Source: Geodermatophilus africanus (GTDB taxonomy: Bacteria; Actinomycetota; Actinomycetes; Mycobacteriales; Geodermatophilaceae). From it: a stretch of 64,000 bases of DNA. The notes under the pieces are model-generated. The model was given only the letters and a program-made list of their open reading frames with translations. It was not told where the DNA came from and made no database searches. A program made the position numbers and the translations under genes. Numbering within the stretch: position 1 is the stretch's first letter; the number at the start of each line of letters is the position of its first letter. Location: NCBI RefSeq assembly GCF_900107105.1, contig NZ_FNOT01000011.1, positions 62,001 through 126,000 on the forward strand, given 5' to 3'. Shown here piece by piece: positions 27,201 through 35,109 of the stretch.

Positions 27201-27626
27201 GAGTTCCTGTACGGCCTGCGGCCCGGCGACGAGCGCGCCGTCGACCTCGAGCCCGGCGTCACCCTGCTCATGGGCATCGAGGCGATCGGCGACCCCGACG
27301 AGCGCGGCATGCGCACCGTGATGTGCTCGCTCAACGGCCAGCTGCGACCGGTGTCGGTGCGCGACCGCTCCGTCGACGCCGCGGTCAAGGCCGCCGAGAA
27401 GGCCGACCGCAGCGACCCCGGCCAGGTCGCCGCGCCGTTCGCGGGCGTGGTCACCCTGCAGGTGGGGGAGGGCGACACCGTGGAGGCCGGGCAGGCGATC
27501 GCCACGATCGAGGCGATGAAGATGGAGGCCGCGATCACCGCGCCGGTCGCCGGCACGGTCAAGCGGCTGGCCATCGGCGGTGTCCAGCAGGTGGAGGGCG
27601 GTGACCTGCTCGTCGTCCTGTCCTGA
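24252..27626 (+). CDS. pyc: Pyruvate carboxylase
   Basis: Biotin-dependent anaplerotic enzyme of 1124 residues that makes oxaloacetate from pyruvate, ATP and bicarbonate. Domains in order are biotin carboxylase (1-450; KAVAGGGGRGMR ATP grasp loop, EMNPRIQVEHTVTEEV), carboxyltransferase (about 530-1000; TDTTFRDAHQSLLATRVRT and HTHDTAGGQ) and biotinyl domain (about 1050-1124) with the biotin Lys1090 in EAMKMEA. GTG start preceded by GGAGGAG. Full length for the single-chain type. It converges on the lutABC operon, which produces its substrate pyruvate from lactate. Confidence 0.97.
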   Translation: MFTKVLVANRGEIAVRAFRAAYELGAETVAVFPWEDRNSVHRLKADESYQIGEEGHPVRAYLSVDEIVRAAQRAGADAVYPGYGFLSENPELAEACAQAGITFVGPPASVLELTGNKARAIAAARDAGLPVLASTEPSADLDAVLAAVEGMPFPVFVKAVAGGGGRGMRRVEDPAELTAAVQAAMREAEAAFGDATVFVEQAVVDPRHIEVQIVADGAGDVVHLFERDCSVQRRHQKVVELAPAPNLDPALRERICADAVAFARAIGYVNAGTVEFLLDRQGRHVFIEMNPRIQVEHTVTEEVTDVDLVQSQLRIASGETLADLGLSQDTIVLRGAALQCRITTEDPANGFRPDTGRITTYRSPGGAGIRLDGGASLGGQVEAHFDSMLVKLTCRGRTFDLAVARARRAVAEFRIRGVATNIPFLAALLDDPDFAAGRVTTSFIDERPHLLTARSSADRGTRLLTYLADVTVNQPHGERPHLVDPVGKLPAVDLASPPPDGSRQRLLAAGPEAFAAELRAQTALAVTDTTFRDAHQSLLATRVRTKDLLAVAGHVARTVPQLFSLEAWGGATYDVALRFLHEDPWDRLAVLREAVPNLCLQMLLRGRNTVGYTPYPEAVTDTFVREAAATGIDVFRVFDALNDVSQMRPAIDAVRGTGTAVAEVALCYTGDLSDPGETLYTLDYYLRLAEQIVDAGAHVLAIKDMAGLLRPPAAARLVSALRERFDLPVHLHTHDTAGGQLATLLAAWQAGVDAVDGAVASMAGTTSQPPLSAIVAATDATERATGLDLAAVNDLEPYWEAVRRVYAPFESGLPAPTGRVYTHEIPGGQLSNLRQQAIALGLGQRFEEVEDAYAAADRLLGRLVKVTPSSKVVGDLALQLVGSGVKVEDFAAEPGKYDLPDSVIGFLRGELGDPPGGWPEPFRSRALEGRRPAEPPAELSAEDERGLAETPRETLNRLLFPAPTREFQAHDEQYGDVSVLPTKEFLYGLRPGDERAVDLEPGVTLLMGIEAIGDPDERGMRTVMCSLNGQLRPVSVRDRSVDAAVKAAEKADRSDPGQVAAPFAGVVTLQVGEGDTVEAGQAIATIEAMKMEAAITAPVAGTVKRLAIGGVQQVEGGDLLVVLS

Positions 27627-27633
27627 GCGGCGG

Positions 27634-27664
27634 CGGCCGGCCGGCTCCGTCAGCCGGCCGGCCG
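27634..27664. terminator. Terminator hairpin after pyc
   Basis: 13-bp perfect stem (arms 27634-27646 and 27652-27664, built of CGGCCGG repeats) with loop CCGTC, starting 8 bases after the pyc stop codon. Confidence 0.7.
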
Positions 27665-27720
27665 GCCGCCTCTCGGCGGCACCAGGTCACGGGCGGCGGC
27701 GACCGGGCCTGTGGACGGCG

Positions 27721-27796
27721 GCCACTCTGGCGCTGTTCCACGCGCGATCGCGCTGCTGCACCAGCGCGCACGCTGCAGGAACCGCGCGAGAGTGGC
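27721..27796. repeat. 76-base nested inverted repeat between pyc and lutC
   Basis: The outer arms, 19 bases each (27721-27739 starting GCCACTCTGGCG; 27778-27796), are complementary at 17 of 19 positions. The centre contains a second perfect 7-bp hairpin (CGCGCTG-CTGCAC-CAGCGCG). It ends about 30 bases before the lutC stop. It may serve as the lut terminator, or be a small palindromic repeat element such as a REP or MITE remnant. Confidence 0.65.
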
Positions 27797-27828
27797 GATG
27801 AGCATCGCCGCGACGCTCTCCGGACCCG

Positions 27829-28452
27829 TCAGCTGACGAGGACCACGACGAGCGTGCGCGGGCCGTGGACGCCCTCGACCCGCTGCAGCTCGATGTCGCT
27901 GGTCGCCGACGGGCCGCTGATCATCGTCAGCGGTGCGTTCGGGTCCAACCGGGGGAGTGCCTCGGGGACGCTGCCGACGACCTGCCCGGCCTCGACGACG
28001 CACACCAGGCAGTCGGGCAACAGCGAGACCGCCCGCCGTCCCGACAGCGGGGAGCCGTCGAGGACCAGCGTGCCGGTCTCGGCGATCGCCACGGCCACCC
28101 CGGTCAGCGTCGCGGCGAACGCGGCGAGCTCGACGGCGGGCCGGGCGTCGTCCTCGGTGGCGCCCTCCGGCCGCCACCCGGCCGGCACCCCGGGGGCCAC
28201 GACGACCGACGCGGGGTCCCAACCCGCACCCAGCCCGGTGTCGAGGGCGGCGGCGACCGTGGCCCCCACCTCGTCCGGGCCGCAGTGCAGCACCGAGGCC
28301 TTGTAGTCCTCCAGCCTGTCGACCAGGACCTCGCGCAGCTGCTCGGCCGGGCGCTCGTCGGCCGTGCGGTAGTCGCGGGGGACCACCACGTCGGGCCGGC
28401 GCTCGCCGAGCGCGGTGCGGATCCGGCTGAGCACCTCCTCGCGCGCGCTCAT
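27829..28452 (-). CDS. lutC: Lactate utilization protein LutC
   Basis: LUD-domain protein of 207 residues, third subunit of the LutABC L-lactate oxidising complex. It shows the family's conserved late segments VAIAETGTLVLDGSPLSGRRA and DCLVCVVEAGQVVGSVPEAL. ATG 28452 overlaps the lutB stop by four bases (ATGA). Together with LutA and LutB it converts L-lactate to pyruvate using iron-sulfur clusters. The order A-B-C and the overlaps match the classic Bacillus operon. Confidence 0.92.
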   Translation of the reverse strand: MSAREEVLSRIRTALGERRPDVVVPRDYRTADERPAEQLREVLVDRLEDYKASVLHCGPDEVGATVAAALDTGLGAGWDPASVVVAPGVPAGWRPEGATEDDARPAVELAAFAATLTGVAVAIAETGTLVLDGSPLSGRRAVSLLPDCLVCVVEAGQVVGSVPEALPRLDPNAPLTMISGPSATSDIELQRVEGVHGPRTLVVVLVS

Positions 28453-29981
28453 CGTCCGTGCTCCCGCGCCCAGGCCTGCGTGAAGGTCTCCCGCGGCGGG
28501 GTGGGCAGGTCGCGGCTGCGGGTCCAGCCCGAGACCGGTGGTGGTAGCACCGGCGGCAGCGTCGGCTTCCCGCGGGCGAGCAGGCGACCGAGGCCGGCGG
28601 CCCGCTGGGTCAGCCGCCACAGCCGCGGGTGCGACATCGCCTTCGACAGGGCCCGGAAGGCGACCGCCTCCGGCGTGGTCCGCTCCTGGGCCTCGACGTG
28701 CTCGGCGCGCAGGTGCACCAGGATCGAGGGGATGTCGATGGCCACCGGGCAGGCGTCGTAGCAGGCGCCGCACAGCGACGAGGCGTACGGCAGCGACGCG
28801 TTGTCCTCGACCCCGGTCAGCTGGGGGGAGAGGACGGCGCCGATCGGGCCCGGGTACACCGAGCCGTAGGAGTGCCCGCCGGTGCGCTCGTACACCGGGC
28901 AGACGTTGAGGCAGGCCGAGCAGCGGATGCAGTGCAGCGCCTCGCGGCCCACCTCGTCGGCGAGCACCGCCGTCCGCCCGTTGTCGAGCAGCACGAGGTG
29001 GAACTCCTGCGGGCCGTCGCCGGGGGTCACGCCGGCCCACGTCGAGGTGTAGGGGTTCATCCGCTCGCCGGTGGAGGAGCGGGGCAACAGCTGCAGGAAG
29101 ACCTCGAGGTCCCGCCAGGTCGGCACCAGCTTCTCGATGCCCATGACGGTGATCAACGTCTGCGGCAGGGTCAGGCACATCCGGCCGTTGCCCTCGCTCT
29201 CGACGACGGCAAGGGTGCCGGTCTCGGCGACGGCGAAGTTGGCGCCGCTGATCGCCACCCGGGCGCGCAGGAAGCGCTCGCGCAGGTGGGTGCGGGCCGC
29301 CATGGCCAGGCGGCGCGGCTCGTCGGGCAGGTCGCGGTCGGCGTCCGGGCCCTGGAACTGCGGCATGGTGCGCAGGAAGATCTCGCGGATCTCGGCGCGG
29401 TTCTTGTGGATCGCCGGCACCAGGATGTGGCTGGGCGCGTCGTCCCCGAGCTGCACGATCAGCTCGGCGAGGTCCGTCTCGTGCGCGGTGATGCCGGCGG
29501 CCTCGAGCGCCTCGTTGAGGCCGATCTCCTGGGTGGCCATCGACTTGACCTTGACGACCTCGTCGGCGCCGGTGGCCTGCACCAGCCGGGTGACGATGGC
29601 GTTGGCCTCGTCGGCGTCGCGCGCCCAGTGCACGGTGCCGCCGCGGGCGGTGACCTGGTCCTCGAGCTGCACCAGCAGCTCGTCCAGCCGCGCCATCGTC
29701 GACTGCTTGAGCGCCTTGCCGGCCTGGCGCAGCTCCTCCCAGTCGGGCACCTCGCCGACGACCTTGGCCCGCTTGGCGCGGATGGTGCTGGTCGCGTGGC
29801 CGAGGTTGGCGCGCAGCTGGCCGTCGCGCAGCGCGTCGCGGGCGGCGTCCGGGAAGGAGCGGTCACCGCGCAGGTGGCCGACGCCGCGGGGTGCGGTGGG
29901 CAGGCCCAGGAAGGTCGTCCCGGACCGGGGCGCGCCCGGGGCCAGCGGCGTGGGGGCGGGGCGCTCGGGGGCGGTGGTCAT
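28449..29981 (-). CDS. lutB: Lactate utilization iron-sulfur protein LutB
   Basis: Iron-sulfur protein of 510 residues. An N-terminal LUD region with AISGANFAVAETGTLAVVES is followed by two [4Fe-4S] motifs, CIRCSACLNVCPVY and CGACYDACPVAIDIP. It is the electron-transferring core of the LutABC lactate oxidase. It overlaps lutA at its start and lutC at its end, four bases each, so the three are one transcript with coupled translation. Length is typical of actinobacterial LutB. Confidence 0.94.
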   Translation of the reverse strand: MTTAPERPAPTPLAPGAPRSGTTFLGLPTAPRGVGHLRGDRSFPDAARDALRDGQLRANLGHATSTIRAKRAKVVGEVPDWEELRQAGKALKQSTMARLDELLVQLEDQVTARGGTVHWARDADEANAIVTRLVQATGADEVVKVKSMATQEIGLNEALEAAGITAHETDLAELIVQLGDDAPSHILVPAIHKNRAEIREIFLRTMPQFQGPDADRDLPDEPRRLAMAARTHLRERFLRARVAISGANFAVAETGTLAVVESEGNGRMCLTLPQTLITVMGIEKLVPTWRDLEVFLQLLPRSSTGERMNPYTSTWAGVTPGDGPQEFHLVLLDNGRTAVLADEVGREALHCIRCSACLNVCPVYERTGGHSYGSVYPGPIGAVLSPQLTGVEDNASLPYASSLCGACYDACPVAIDIPSILVHLRAEHVEAQERTTPEAVAFRALSKAMSHPRLWRLTQRAAGLGRLLARGKPTLPPVLPPPVSGWTRSRDLPTPPRETFTQAWAREHGR

Positions 29982-30751
29982 GCCGACACCGCCGGTCGAG
30001 TCGTCTGCTGCGGGCTCACGGCGTCCTCCGTCGAGGCCAGGATCTCGGCCAGGTGCACGGTGCGCGTCCCGGACCGCAGCCGCGAGAGCCCACCGCCGAT
30101 GTGCATGAGGCAGGAGGCGTCACCGGCGGTGCACACCTCCGCGTGGGTGGACAGCACGTTGGCCATCTTGTCGGTCAGCATCGCCGTCGAGGTGTCGGAG
30201 TTCTTGATCGAGAAGGTGCCGCCGAAGCCGCAGCACTGCTCGGCGGCCGGCAGCTCGACCAGGTCCAGACCGCGCACCGCGCGCAGCAGCTGCAGCGGCC
30301 GGTCGCCGACCCGCAGCAGCCGCAGCGAGTGGCAGGTCGGGTGGTAGGTCACCCGGTGCGGGTAGTAGGCGCCGACGTCGGTCACGCCGAGGACGTCGAC
30401 GAGGAACTGCGACAGCTCGTGGGTGCGCTCGGCCAGCGCCTCGGCCTCGGCGGCCAGCCCCTCCTCACCGGCCCGCCGCAGCACCATGGCCTGCTGGTGG
30501 TGGATCGAGGCCACGCACGACCCGGACGGCGACACGACCACCTCCGCGCCGGCGAAGGCGCGCACGTGGTTGGCCACGATCGGCACCGCCTCGCGGCGGT
30601 AGCCGGTGTTGACGTGCATCTGCCCGCAGCAGGCCTGCCCCGGCGGGACGACGACCTCGTGCCCCAGCCGCTCCAGCAGCCTGGCCGTCGCCATCGCGAC
30701 CTGCGGCGCCACCGTGTCCACCAGACACGTGGCGAACAGCGCCACCCTCAT
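29978..30751 (-). CDS. lutA: Lactate utilization protein LutA
   Basis: Protein of 257 residues with two cysteine-rich CCG domains: GQACCGQMHVNTGY near residue 50 and AEQCCGFGGTFSIKN near 185. These domains ligate cluster or substrate thiol chemistry in the LutA/GlpC/heterodisulfide reductase family. ATG 30751 follows GGGAGGGAG. First gene of the lutABC operon. No GntR-type LutR gene is adjacent; regulation is not evident in the 147-base upstream gap. Confidence 0.93.
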   Translation of the reverse strand: MRVALFATCLVDTVAPQVAMATARLLERLGHEVVVPPGQACCGQMHVNTGYRREAVPIVANHVRAFAGAEVVVSPSGSCVASIHHQQAMVLRRAGEEGLAAEAEALAERTHELSQFLVDVLGVTDVGAYYPHRVTYHPTCHSLRLLRVGDRPLQLLRAVRGLDLVELPAAEQCCGFGGTFSIKNSDTSTAMLTDKMANVLSTHAEVCTAGDASCLMHIGGGLSRLRSGTRTVHLAEILASTEDAVSPQQTTRPAVSA

Positions 30752-30849
30752 GCCGCTCCCTCCCCGCCGCGTCGTCGCGGCGCACCCTGCCGTCATACCG
30801 CACGACGGGGAGCTGCGCCCCCGTGGCGGACACGGCGTCTGCACGCCGA

Positions 30850-30886
30850 CGGCCGGGCGCGGTCCCTCTGGGGGTGCGCCCGGCCG
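30850..30886. terminator. Terminator of the PTS/dehydrogenase operon
   Basis: Perfect 11-bp stem CGGCCGGGCGC / GCGCCCGGCCG with a 15-base loop. It lies 12 bases downstream of the dehydrogenase stop (30899, minus strand) and upstream of lutA. Confidence 0.7.
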
Positions 30887-30898
30887 GGGAGCCGGCGG

Positions 30899-31939
30899 TC
30901 AGGGCTCGACGGTGACCTTGATGGCCTCGCCCTTGGCGACGATGTCGAAGGCCTCCAGGACCCGGTCCAGCGGGAGGTGCACCGTGATCAGGTCCTTGAC
31001 CGGGACCTCGCCGCTGGCGATGTACTCCAGGGCCCGCTTGTTGTGCGAGGGGGCCGACCCGTTGGCGCCCATGATCATCAGCTCGCGGTAGTGCACCAGG
31101 TTGGAGTCGCACTGGATGAAGGGGTTGGTCTTGGGCAGCCCGCCGAAGAAGGAGATGCGGCCGCGTCGGGCCGCCATCCGGATCGCCTGCTCCTGCGCGA
31201 CGTTGGCGGCCGTCGCGGTGATGACGACGTCGGCGCCCCGGCCGTCGGTCAGCTCCTTGACCCGCTCGACGACGTCGACCTCCCGGCCGTTGAGGACCTC
31301 GTCGGGCTTCACCGCGTCCGCCGACATCGCCAGCCGGTCGGCGAGCACGTCGATGAGGAACACCCGGCTGGCCCCGTTGGCCCGTGCCAGCCGGATGTGC
31401 AGGCAGCCGATCGGGCCGGCGCCGAAGACGACGACGGTGTCGCCCTCCCCGACGTGGACCAGCTCCTGGGCGTTGATCGCGCAGGCGAACGGCTCGGCCG
31501 CGGAGGCCTCGTCGAAGCCGATGTTGTCCGGGATCCGGTTGAGCCCGTCGACCTTGAGCACCTGCCGGGGCACGATCATGTACTCGGCGAAGCCGCCGTC
31601 GTACTGGTAGCCCACCGAGGTCTGGTTCTCGCAGACCGCCATCCAGCCCTTGCGGCACTCGTAGCACTCGCCGCAGGGCACCGCGGCGATCACCTGTGCG
31701 CGGTCACCGACCGACCAGCCGCTGACCTCGGCACCTACCTCGACCACCTCGCCGGCGACCTCGTGACCGATGATCCGCGGCGGGCTCAGGTTCTGGTGCC
31801 CGTTGTGGAAGATCTTCACGTCGGTGCCGCAGGTGGAGCAGTTGCGGACCCTCAGCTTCACCTCGTCCGGGCCGCACTCGGGCTCCGGGGCGTCCTCGAT
31901 CCGGACGTCCTCGGGTGCGTAGAAACGCAAGACCTTCAT
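30899..31939 (-). CDS. Zinc-dependent (polyol/polyol-phosphate) dehydrogenase
   Basis: Medium-chain dehydrogenase of 346 residues. Catalytic zinc residues lie in CSTCGTDVKIFHNGH and IIGHEVAGEVVEVG. The structural zinc set is CGECYECRKGWMAVC, and the NAD-binding loop is VVVFGAGPIGCLHI. Last gene of a PTS operon, 31 bases after the IIA gene. The natural reading is oxidation of the sugar-alcohol phosphate delivered by the PTS (for example mannitol 1-phosphate to fructose 6-phosphate) by a zinc enzyme rather than the usual MtlD family. Family sure, substrate inferred. Confidence 0.87.
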   Translation of the reverse strand: MKVLRFYAPEDVRIEDAPEPECGPDEVKLRVRNCSTCGTDVKIFHNGHQNLSPPRIIGHEVAGEVVEVGAEVSGWSVGDRAQVIAAVPCGECYECRKGWMAVCENQTSVGYQYDGGFAEYMIVPRQVLKVDGLNRIPDNIGFDEASAAEPFACAINAQELVHVGEGDTVVVFGAGPIGCLHIRLARANGASRVFLIDVLADRLAMSADAVKPDEVLNGREVDVVERVKELTDGRGADVVITATAANVAQEQAIRMAARRGRISFFGGLPKTNPFIQCDSNLVHYRELMIMGANGSAPSHNKRALEYIASGEVPVKDLITVHLPLDRVLEAFDIVAKGEAIKVTVEP

Positions 31940-31970
31940 CTGTCCCCACCTCGTCGTCGCATCGCCGGGC

Positions 31971-32408
31971 TCAGTCCTCGTTGACCGCGTGCAGGAGCGC
32001 GTACACCTCCCCGGCGGTGCCGGCGGCGATCAGCTTCTGCACCTCGTCCTCGTCGGAGAAGACGATGGCGATCTTGTTGAGGATCTCCAGGTGACCGCCC
32101 TCGACCCCGGCGACACCGACGGCGAAGCGCACCTCGTTGCCGTCCCAGTCGATGGGCGAGTCGTAGCGCACCACCGAGAGGGCCGACCGGGTGATGGTGT
32201 CCTTGGACTCGTTGGTGCCGTGCGGGATGGCCAGGTAGTTGCCCATGTAGGTGGACACCGACCGCTCCCGCTCGAACATGGCGTCCACGTAGGCCGGGGC
32301 CACCGCGCCGGCGTCGACCAGGATCTGCCCGGCCTCGCGGATCGCGTCGTCCTTCGTCGTCGCCGTGCCCGGGACCCGTACCTGGGAGGGGCCGAGGATG
32401 TCACTCAC
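31971..32408 (-). CDS. mtlF: PTS IIA component, mannitol/fructose type
   Basis: Phosphocarrier of 145 residues of the PTS EIIA-2 family. The phosphorylated residue is His63 in YLAIPHGTNESK. It passes phosphate from HPr to the IIB domain of the adjacent permease. The separate IIA plus fused IICB arrangement is common for mannitol systems of Gram-positive bacteria. It is 30 bases downstream of the IICB gene. HPr and enzyme I are not in this window. Confidence 0.92.
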   Translation of the reverse strand: MSDILGPSQVRVPGTATTKDDAIREAGQILVDAGAVAPAYVDAMFERERSVSTYMGNYLAIPHGTNESKDTITRSALSVVRYDSPIDWDGNEVRFAVGVAGVEGGHLEILNKIAIVFSDEDEVQKLIAAGTAGEVYALLHAVNED

Positions 32409-32438
32409 CGGCTGCCTGCCCCTCCGTCGCCGGGCGGG

Positions 32439-34001
32439 TCACTGCTGGGCCCCCGACTCGTGCGCATTGGTCACCTTCAGCTCCTCGACGATCGCGTCGT
32501 ACTTCGGGCTGTTCATGAAGTTGTCGACCGACACGTGCTCGGCCGACGGCGACATGCTCTGCGCACGCGGCGTGAGGTCCTGGTGCGTGACGATCAGGTC
32601 GACGTCGTCGGTCAGGTTCGCGATCGCCTGGTTGGTGACGGTGACGTCGGAGAACCCGGCCTTCTTGATCTTGTTGCGGAGGACCGACGCGCCCATCGCG
32701 CTGGACCCCATGCCCGCGTCGCAGGCGAACACGATGTTGTGGATCGGCCTGCGCTGCGCCGCGCCGGCACCGGCTGCCGCACCGCTGCCGCCGTGGGCCA
32801 TGCCGGCCGCCTCGTACTGGTCCTCGACGGCTTCCTCGGTGGCGGTGAGCGTCCCGGCGACCGAGCTCTTCTTGCCCTTCATGGCCTCCATCGAGGCGGT
32901 GGCCTCGGTGAGGTCACCCGTCTGCTTCCGGCTCATCTTGAGCAGCAGGGAGCAGATGACGAAGGACGTCGCCGCGGACAGGAGGACCGACAGGATCACA
33001 CCGACGAAGCTGCCACCCGGCGTCTGCGCCAGCACCGCGATGATCGAGCCCGGGGCGGCCGGTGCCCGCAGGCCGGCGTCGAAGACGGCGAGGGTCCCGA
33101 TGCCCACCATGCCGCCGGCGATGGCACCCAGCAGCAGGATCGGCTTGGCCAGCACGTACGGGAAGTAGATCTCGTGGATGCCGCCGAAGAAGTGGATGAT
33201 CGCCGCGGCGGGCGCGGTGCTGCGGGCCATGCCGGTGCCGAAGATGCAGTACGCCAGCAGGACGCCCAGGCCGGGGCCGGGGTTGGCCTCGAGCAGGAAC
33301 AGGATCGACCGGCCGTCCTCCGCGGCCTGCTGCACGCCCAGCGGGGTGAGCACGCCGTGGTTGATCGCGTTGTTCAGGAACAGCACCTTGGCCGGTTCGA
33401 TGATGATGCTGGCCAGCGGCAGCAGCCCGTTGTCGACCAGCCAGTCGACGCCGTTGCCCAGCGCCCGGGAGACGACCTCGATGACGGGGCCGAAGGTGAA
33501 GAACCCCAGGACGGCGAGCGCCGCGGACGCGATGCCGGCCGAGAAGTTGTTCACCAGCATCTCGAAGCCGGGCTTGATCTTGCCGTCCCAGAGCTTGTCG
33601 AGCTGCTTCATCACCCAGGCGGCGAACGGGGCCATGATCAGCGCGCCCAGGAACATCGGCTGCTCGGTGCTGACGATGACGCCCATGGTCGCCACCGCGG
33701 CCACCACGGCACCGCGTACGCCGTAGACCATCCGGCCGCCCTGGACCGCGATCAGCAGCGGCAGCATGTAGCGGATCATCGGGCCGACCAGGCCGGTGTT
33801 CGGCTCCCCGGCCTCGTTCTCCCCGAACCCGCCGAGCCCGGGGACCGGAGTCCAGCCGGTCTCGATGAAGAACGCCGTCACGATGCCCCAGGCGATGAAG
33901 GCGGCGATGTTCGGCATGATCATGCCGGACAGGAAGGTGCCGAACTTCTGCACCGCAATGCGGGCGCCGGAGCTCTTGGTCGCTGTCTCTGCTGTGGTCA
34001 C
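32439..34001 (-). CDS. mtlA: PTS mannitol-type IICB permease
   Basis: Fused membrane permease and phosphotransfer domain of 520 residues. IIC covers about 1-350, with KFGTFLSGMIMPNIAAFIAWG and the FGGIHEIYFPYVLAKPILL signature of mannitol EIIC. A linker of about 60 residues joins it to IIB at about 418-510. The phosphorylated Cys427 lies in IVFACDAGMGSSAMG. It has no IIA domain, which is encoded separately downstream. It imports and phosphorylates a hexitol, most likely mannitol. A divergent SorC-type regulator lies upstream. Confidence 0.93.
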   Translation of the reverse strand: MTTAETATKSSGARIAVQKFGTFLSGMIMPNIAAFIAWGIVTAFFIETGWTPVPGLGGFGENEAGEPNTGLVGPMIRYMLPLLIAVQGGRMVYGVRGAVVAAVATMGVIVSTEQPMFLGALIMAPFAAWVMKQLDKLWDGKIKPGFEMLVNNFSAGIASAALAVLGFFTFGPVIEVVSRALGNGVDWLVDNGLLPLASIIIEPAKVLFLNNAINHGVLTPLGVQQAAEDGRSILFLLEANPGPGLGVLLAYCIFGTGMARSTAPAAAIIHFFGGIHEIYFPYVLAKPILLLGAIAGGMVGIGTLAVFDAGLRAPAAPGSIIAVLAQTPGGSFVGVILSVLLSAATSFVICSLLLKMSRKQTGDLTEATASMEAMKGKKSSVAGTLTATEEAVEDQYEAAGMAHGGSGAAAGAGAAQRRPIHNIVFACDAGMGSSAMGASVLRNKIKKAGFSDVTVTNQAIANLTDDVDLIVTHQDLTPRAQSMSPSAEHVSVDNFMNSPKYDAIVEELKVTNAHESGAQQ

Positions 34002-34122
34002 GGTCTGCCTCAGCTCTCCCGTCGATGACCGCGGGCACGCGTCCGTCCCCGTCCCGAGGAGCGGCGCGCCGTCGTGGCGAAGTGTCGGCAGTCACATCTC
34101 CGGTCGTCAAGGGGGAGTGCAA

Positions 34123-34145
34123 AGATGGGCGCGGAGCGCTCATCT
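34123..34145. promoter_or_regulatory. Candidate SorC-regulator operator
   Basis: Imperfect 23-base palindrome: AGATG..GCGC at the left and GCGC..CATCT at the right, nine Watson-Crick pairs plus one G/T. It lies 16 bases upstream of the regulator ATG and in the shared region with the PTS operon. Confidence 0.5.
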
Positions 34146-34161
34146 GAGCAGGAGGTCGGGG

Positions 34162-35109
34162 ATGATCACCCAGCTTGCCGGTCCCGCGTCCCTGGTGCTC
34201 TCGGCCTCGGTGGCGCGCCGCTACTACCTGGACGGGCGCTCGAAGACCGAGATCGCCGACGAGTTCGGCCTCAGCCGGTTCAAGGTCGCGCGGCTCATCG
34301 AGACCGCCCGCGCCACCGGCCTGGTCCGGATCGAGATCGGGCACCGCGGCCTGATCGACGTCGACCTGTCCGCCCGGGTCCAGGACGCGTACGGGCTCGA
34401 GCACGCCGTCGTCGTGGACACCCCGGAGGGCCCGCCGGCCGACGTCCGCCGGCAGCTCGGGCAGGTCGCCGCCGAGCTGCTCGCCGAGATCACCGGACCC
34501 GACGACGTGCTGGGGGTGGCCTGGTCCCGCTCGGTCGGTGCGATGGCCCGGGCGCTGCCGCGGCTGGCCGCCGTCCCCGTCGTCCAGCTCACCGGCGCCG
34601 TCGCCCTGCCCGACGGTGACGAGACGTCGATCGACGTCGTCCGCGACGTGGCCCGGGCCGCCGGCGGGCCGGCCTACGTCTTCTACGCGCCGTTCACGCT
34701 CCCCGACGCGGCGACCGCGCGGGCGCTGCGCGGGCAGCGGGAGGTAGCCCTGGCCTTCGGGCAGCTGCCGCGCGTCACCAAGGCCGTGGTCGGTGTGGGG
34801 CTCTGGGCGCCCGGCCGGTCGACGCTCTACGACACCGCCCGCGAGGCCGACCGGGTGGAGCTGACCCGGCTGGGCGTCTGCGCGGAGGTCTCCGGGGTCC
34901 TCCTCACCGCCGACGGCGAGCCCGTCCGCGCCGCGCTGAGCGAGCGGGTGATCGGCATCGACGCCGAGCAGATGCGCGCGATCGCCGAGGTCATCGCGAT
35001 CCCGTACGGCGTGGAGAAGGTCACGGCGGGGCGGGCCGCGCTGCGCAGCGGGCTGGTGCAGGGCCTGGTCACCCACCGCACGTTCGCCCAGGCCCTGCTC
35101 GACGGGTGA
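34162..35109 (+). CDS. SorC/DeoR-type sugar-binding transcriptional regulator
   Basis: Regulator of 315 residues. The N-terminal helix-turn-helix at about 15-50 reads YYLDGRSKTEIADEFGLSR, followed by FKVARLIETA. The long sugar-phosphate-binding C-terminal domain has the family segments VLGVAWSRSVGAMA, VVQLTGAV, VVGVGLWAPGRS and VIGIDAEQMRAI. ATG 34162 follows GGAGGT. It is divergent from the mannitol-type PTS operon, so it is the expected regulator, responding to a sugar phosphate. The stop overlaps the start of the following phosphotransferase gene. Confidence 0.9.
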   Translation: MITQLAGPASLVLSASVARRYYLDGRSKTEIADEFGLSRFKVARLIETARATGLVRIEIGHRGLIDVDLSARVQDAYGLEHAVVVDTPEGPPADVRRQLGQVAAELLAEITGPDDVLGVAWSRSVGAMARALPRLAAVPVVQLTGAVALPDGDETSIDVVRDVARAAGGPAYVFYAPFTLPDAATARALRGQREVALAFGQLPRVTKAVVGVGLWAPGRSTLYDTAREADRVELTRLGVCAEVSGVLLTADGEPVRAALSERVIGIDAEQMRAIAEVIAIPYGVEKVTAGRAALRSGLVQGLVTHRTFAQALLDG

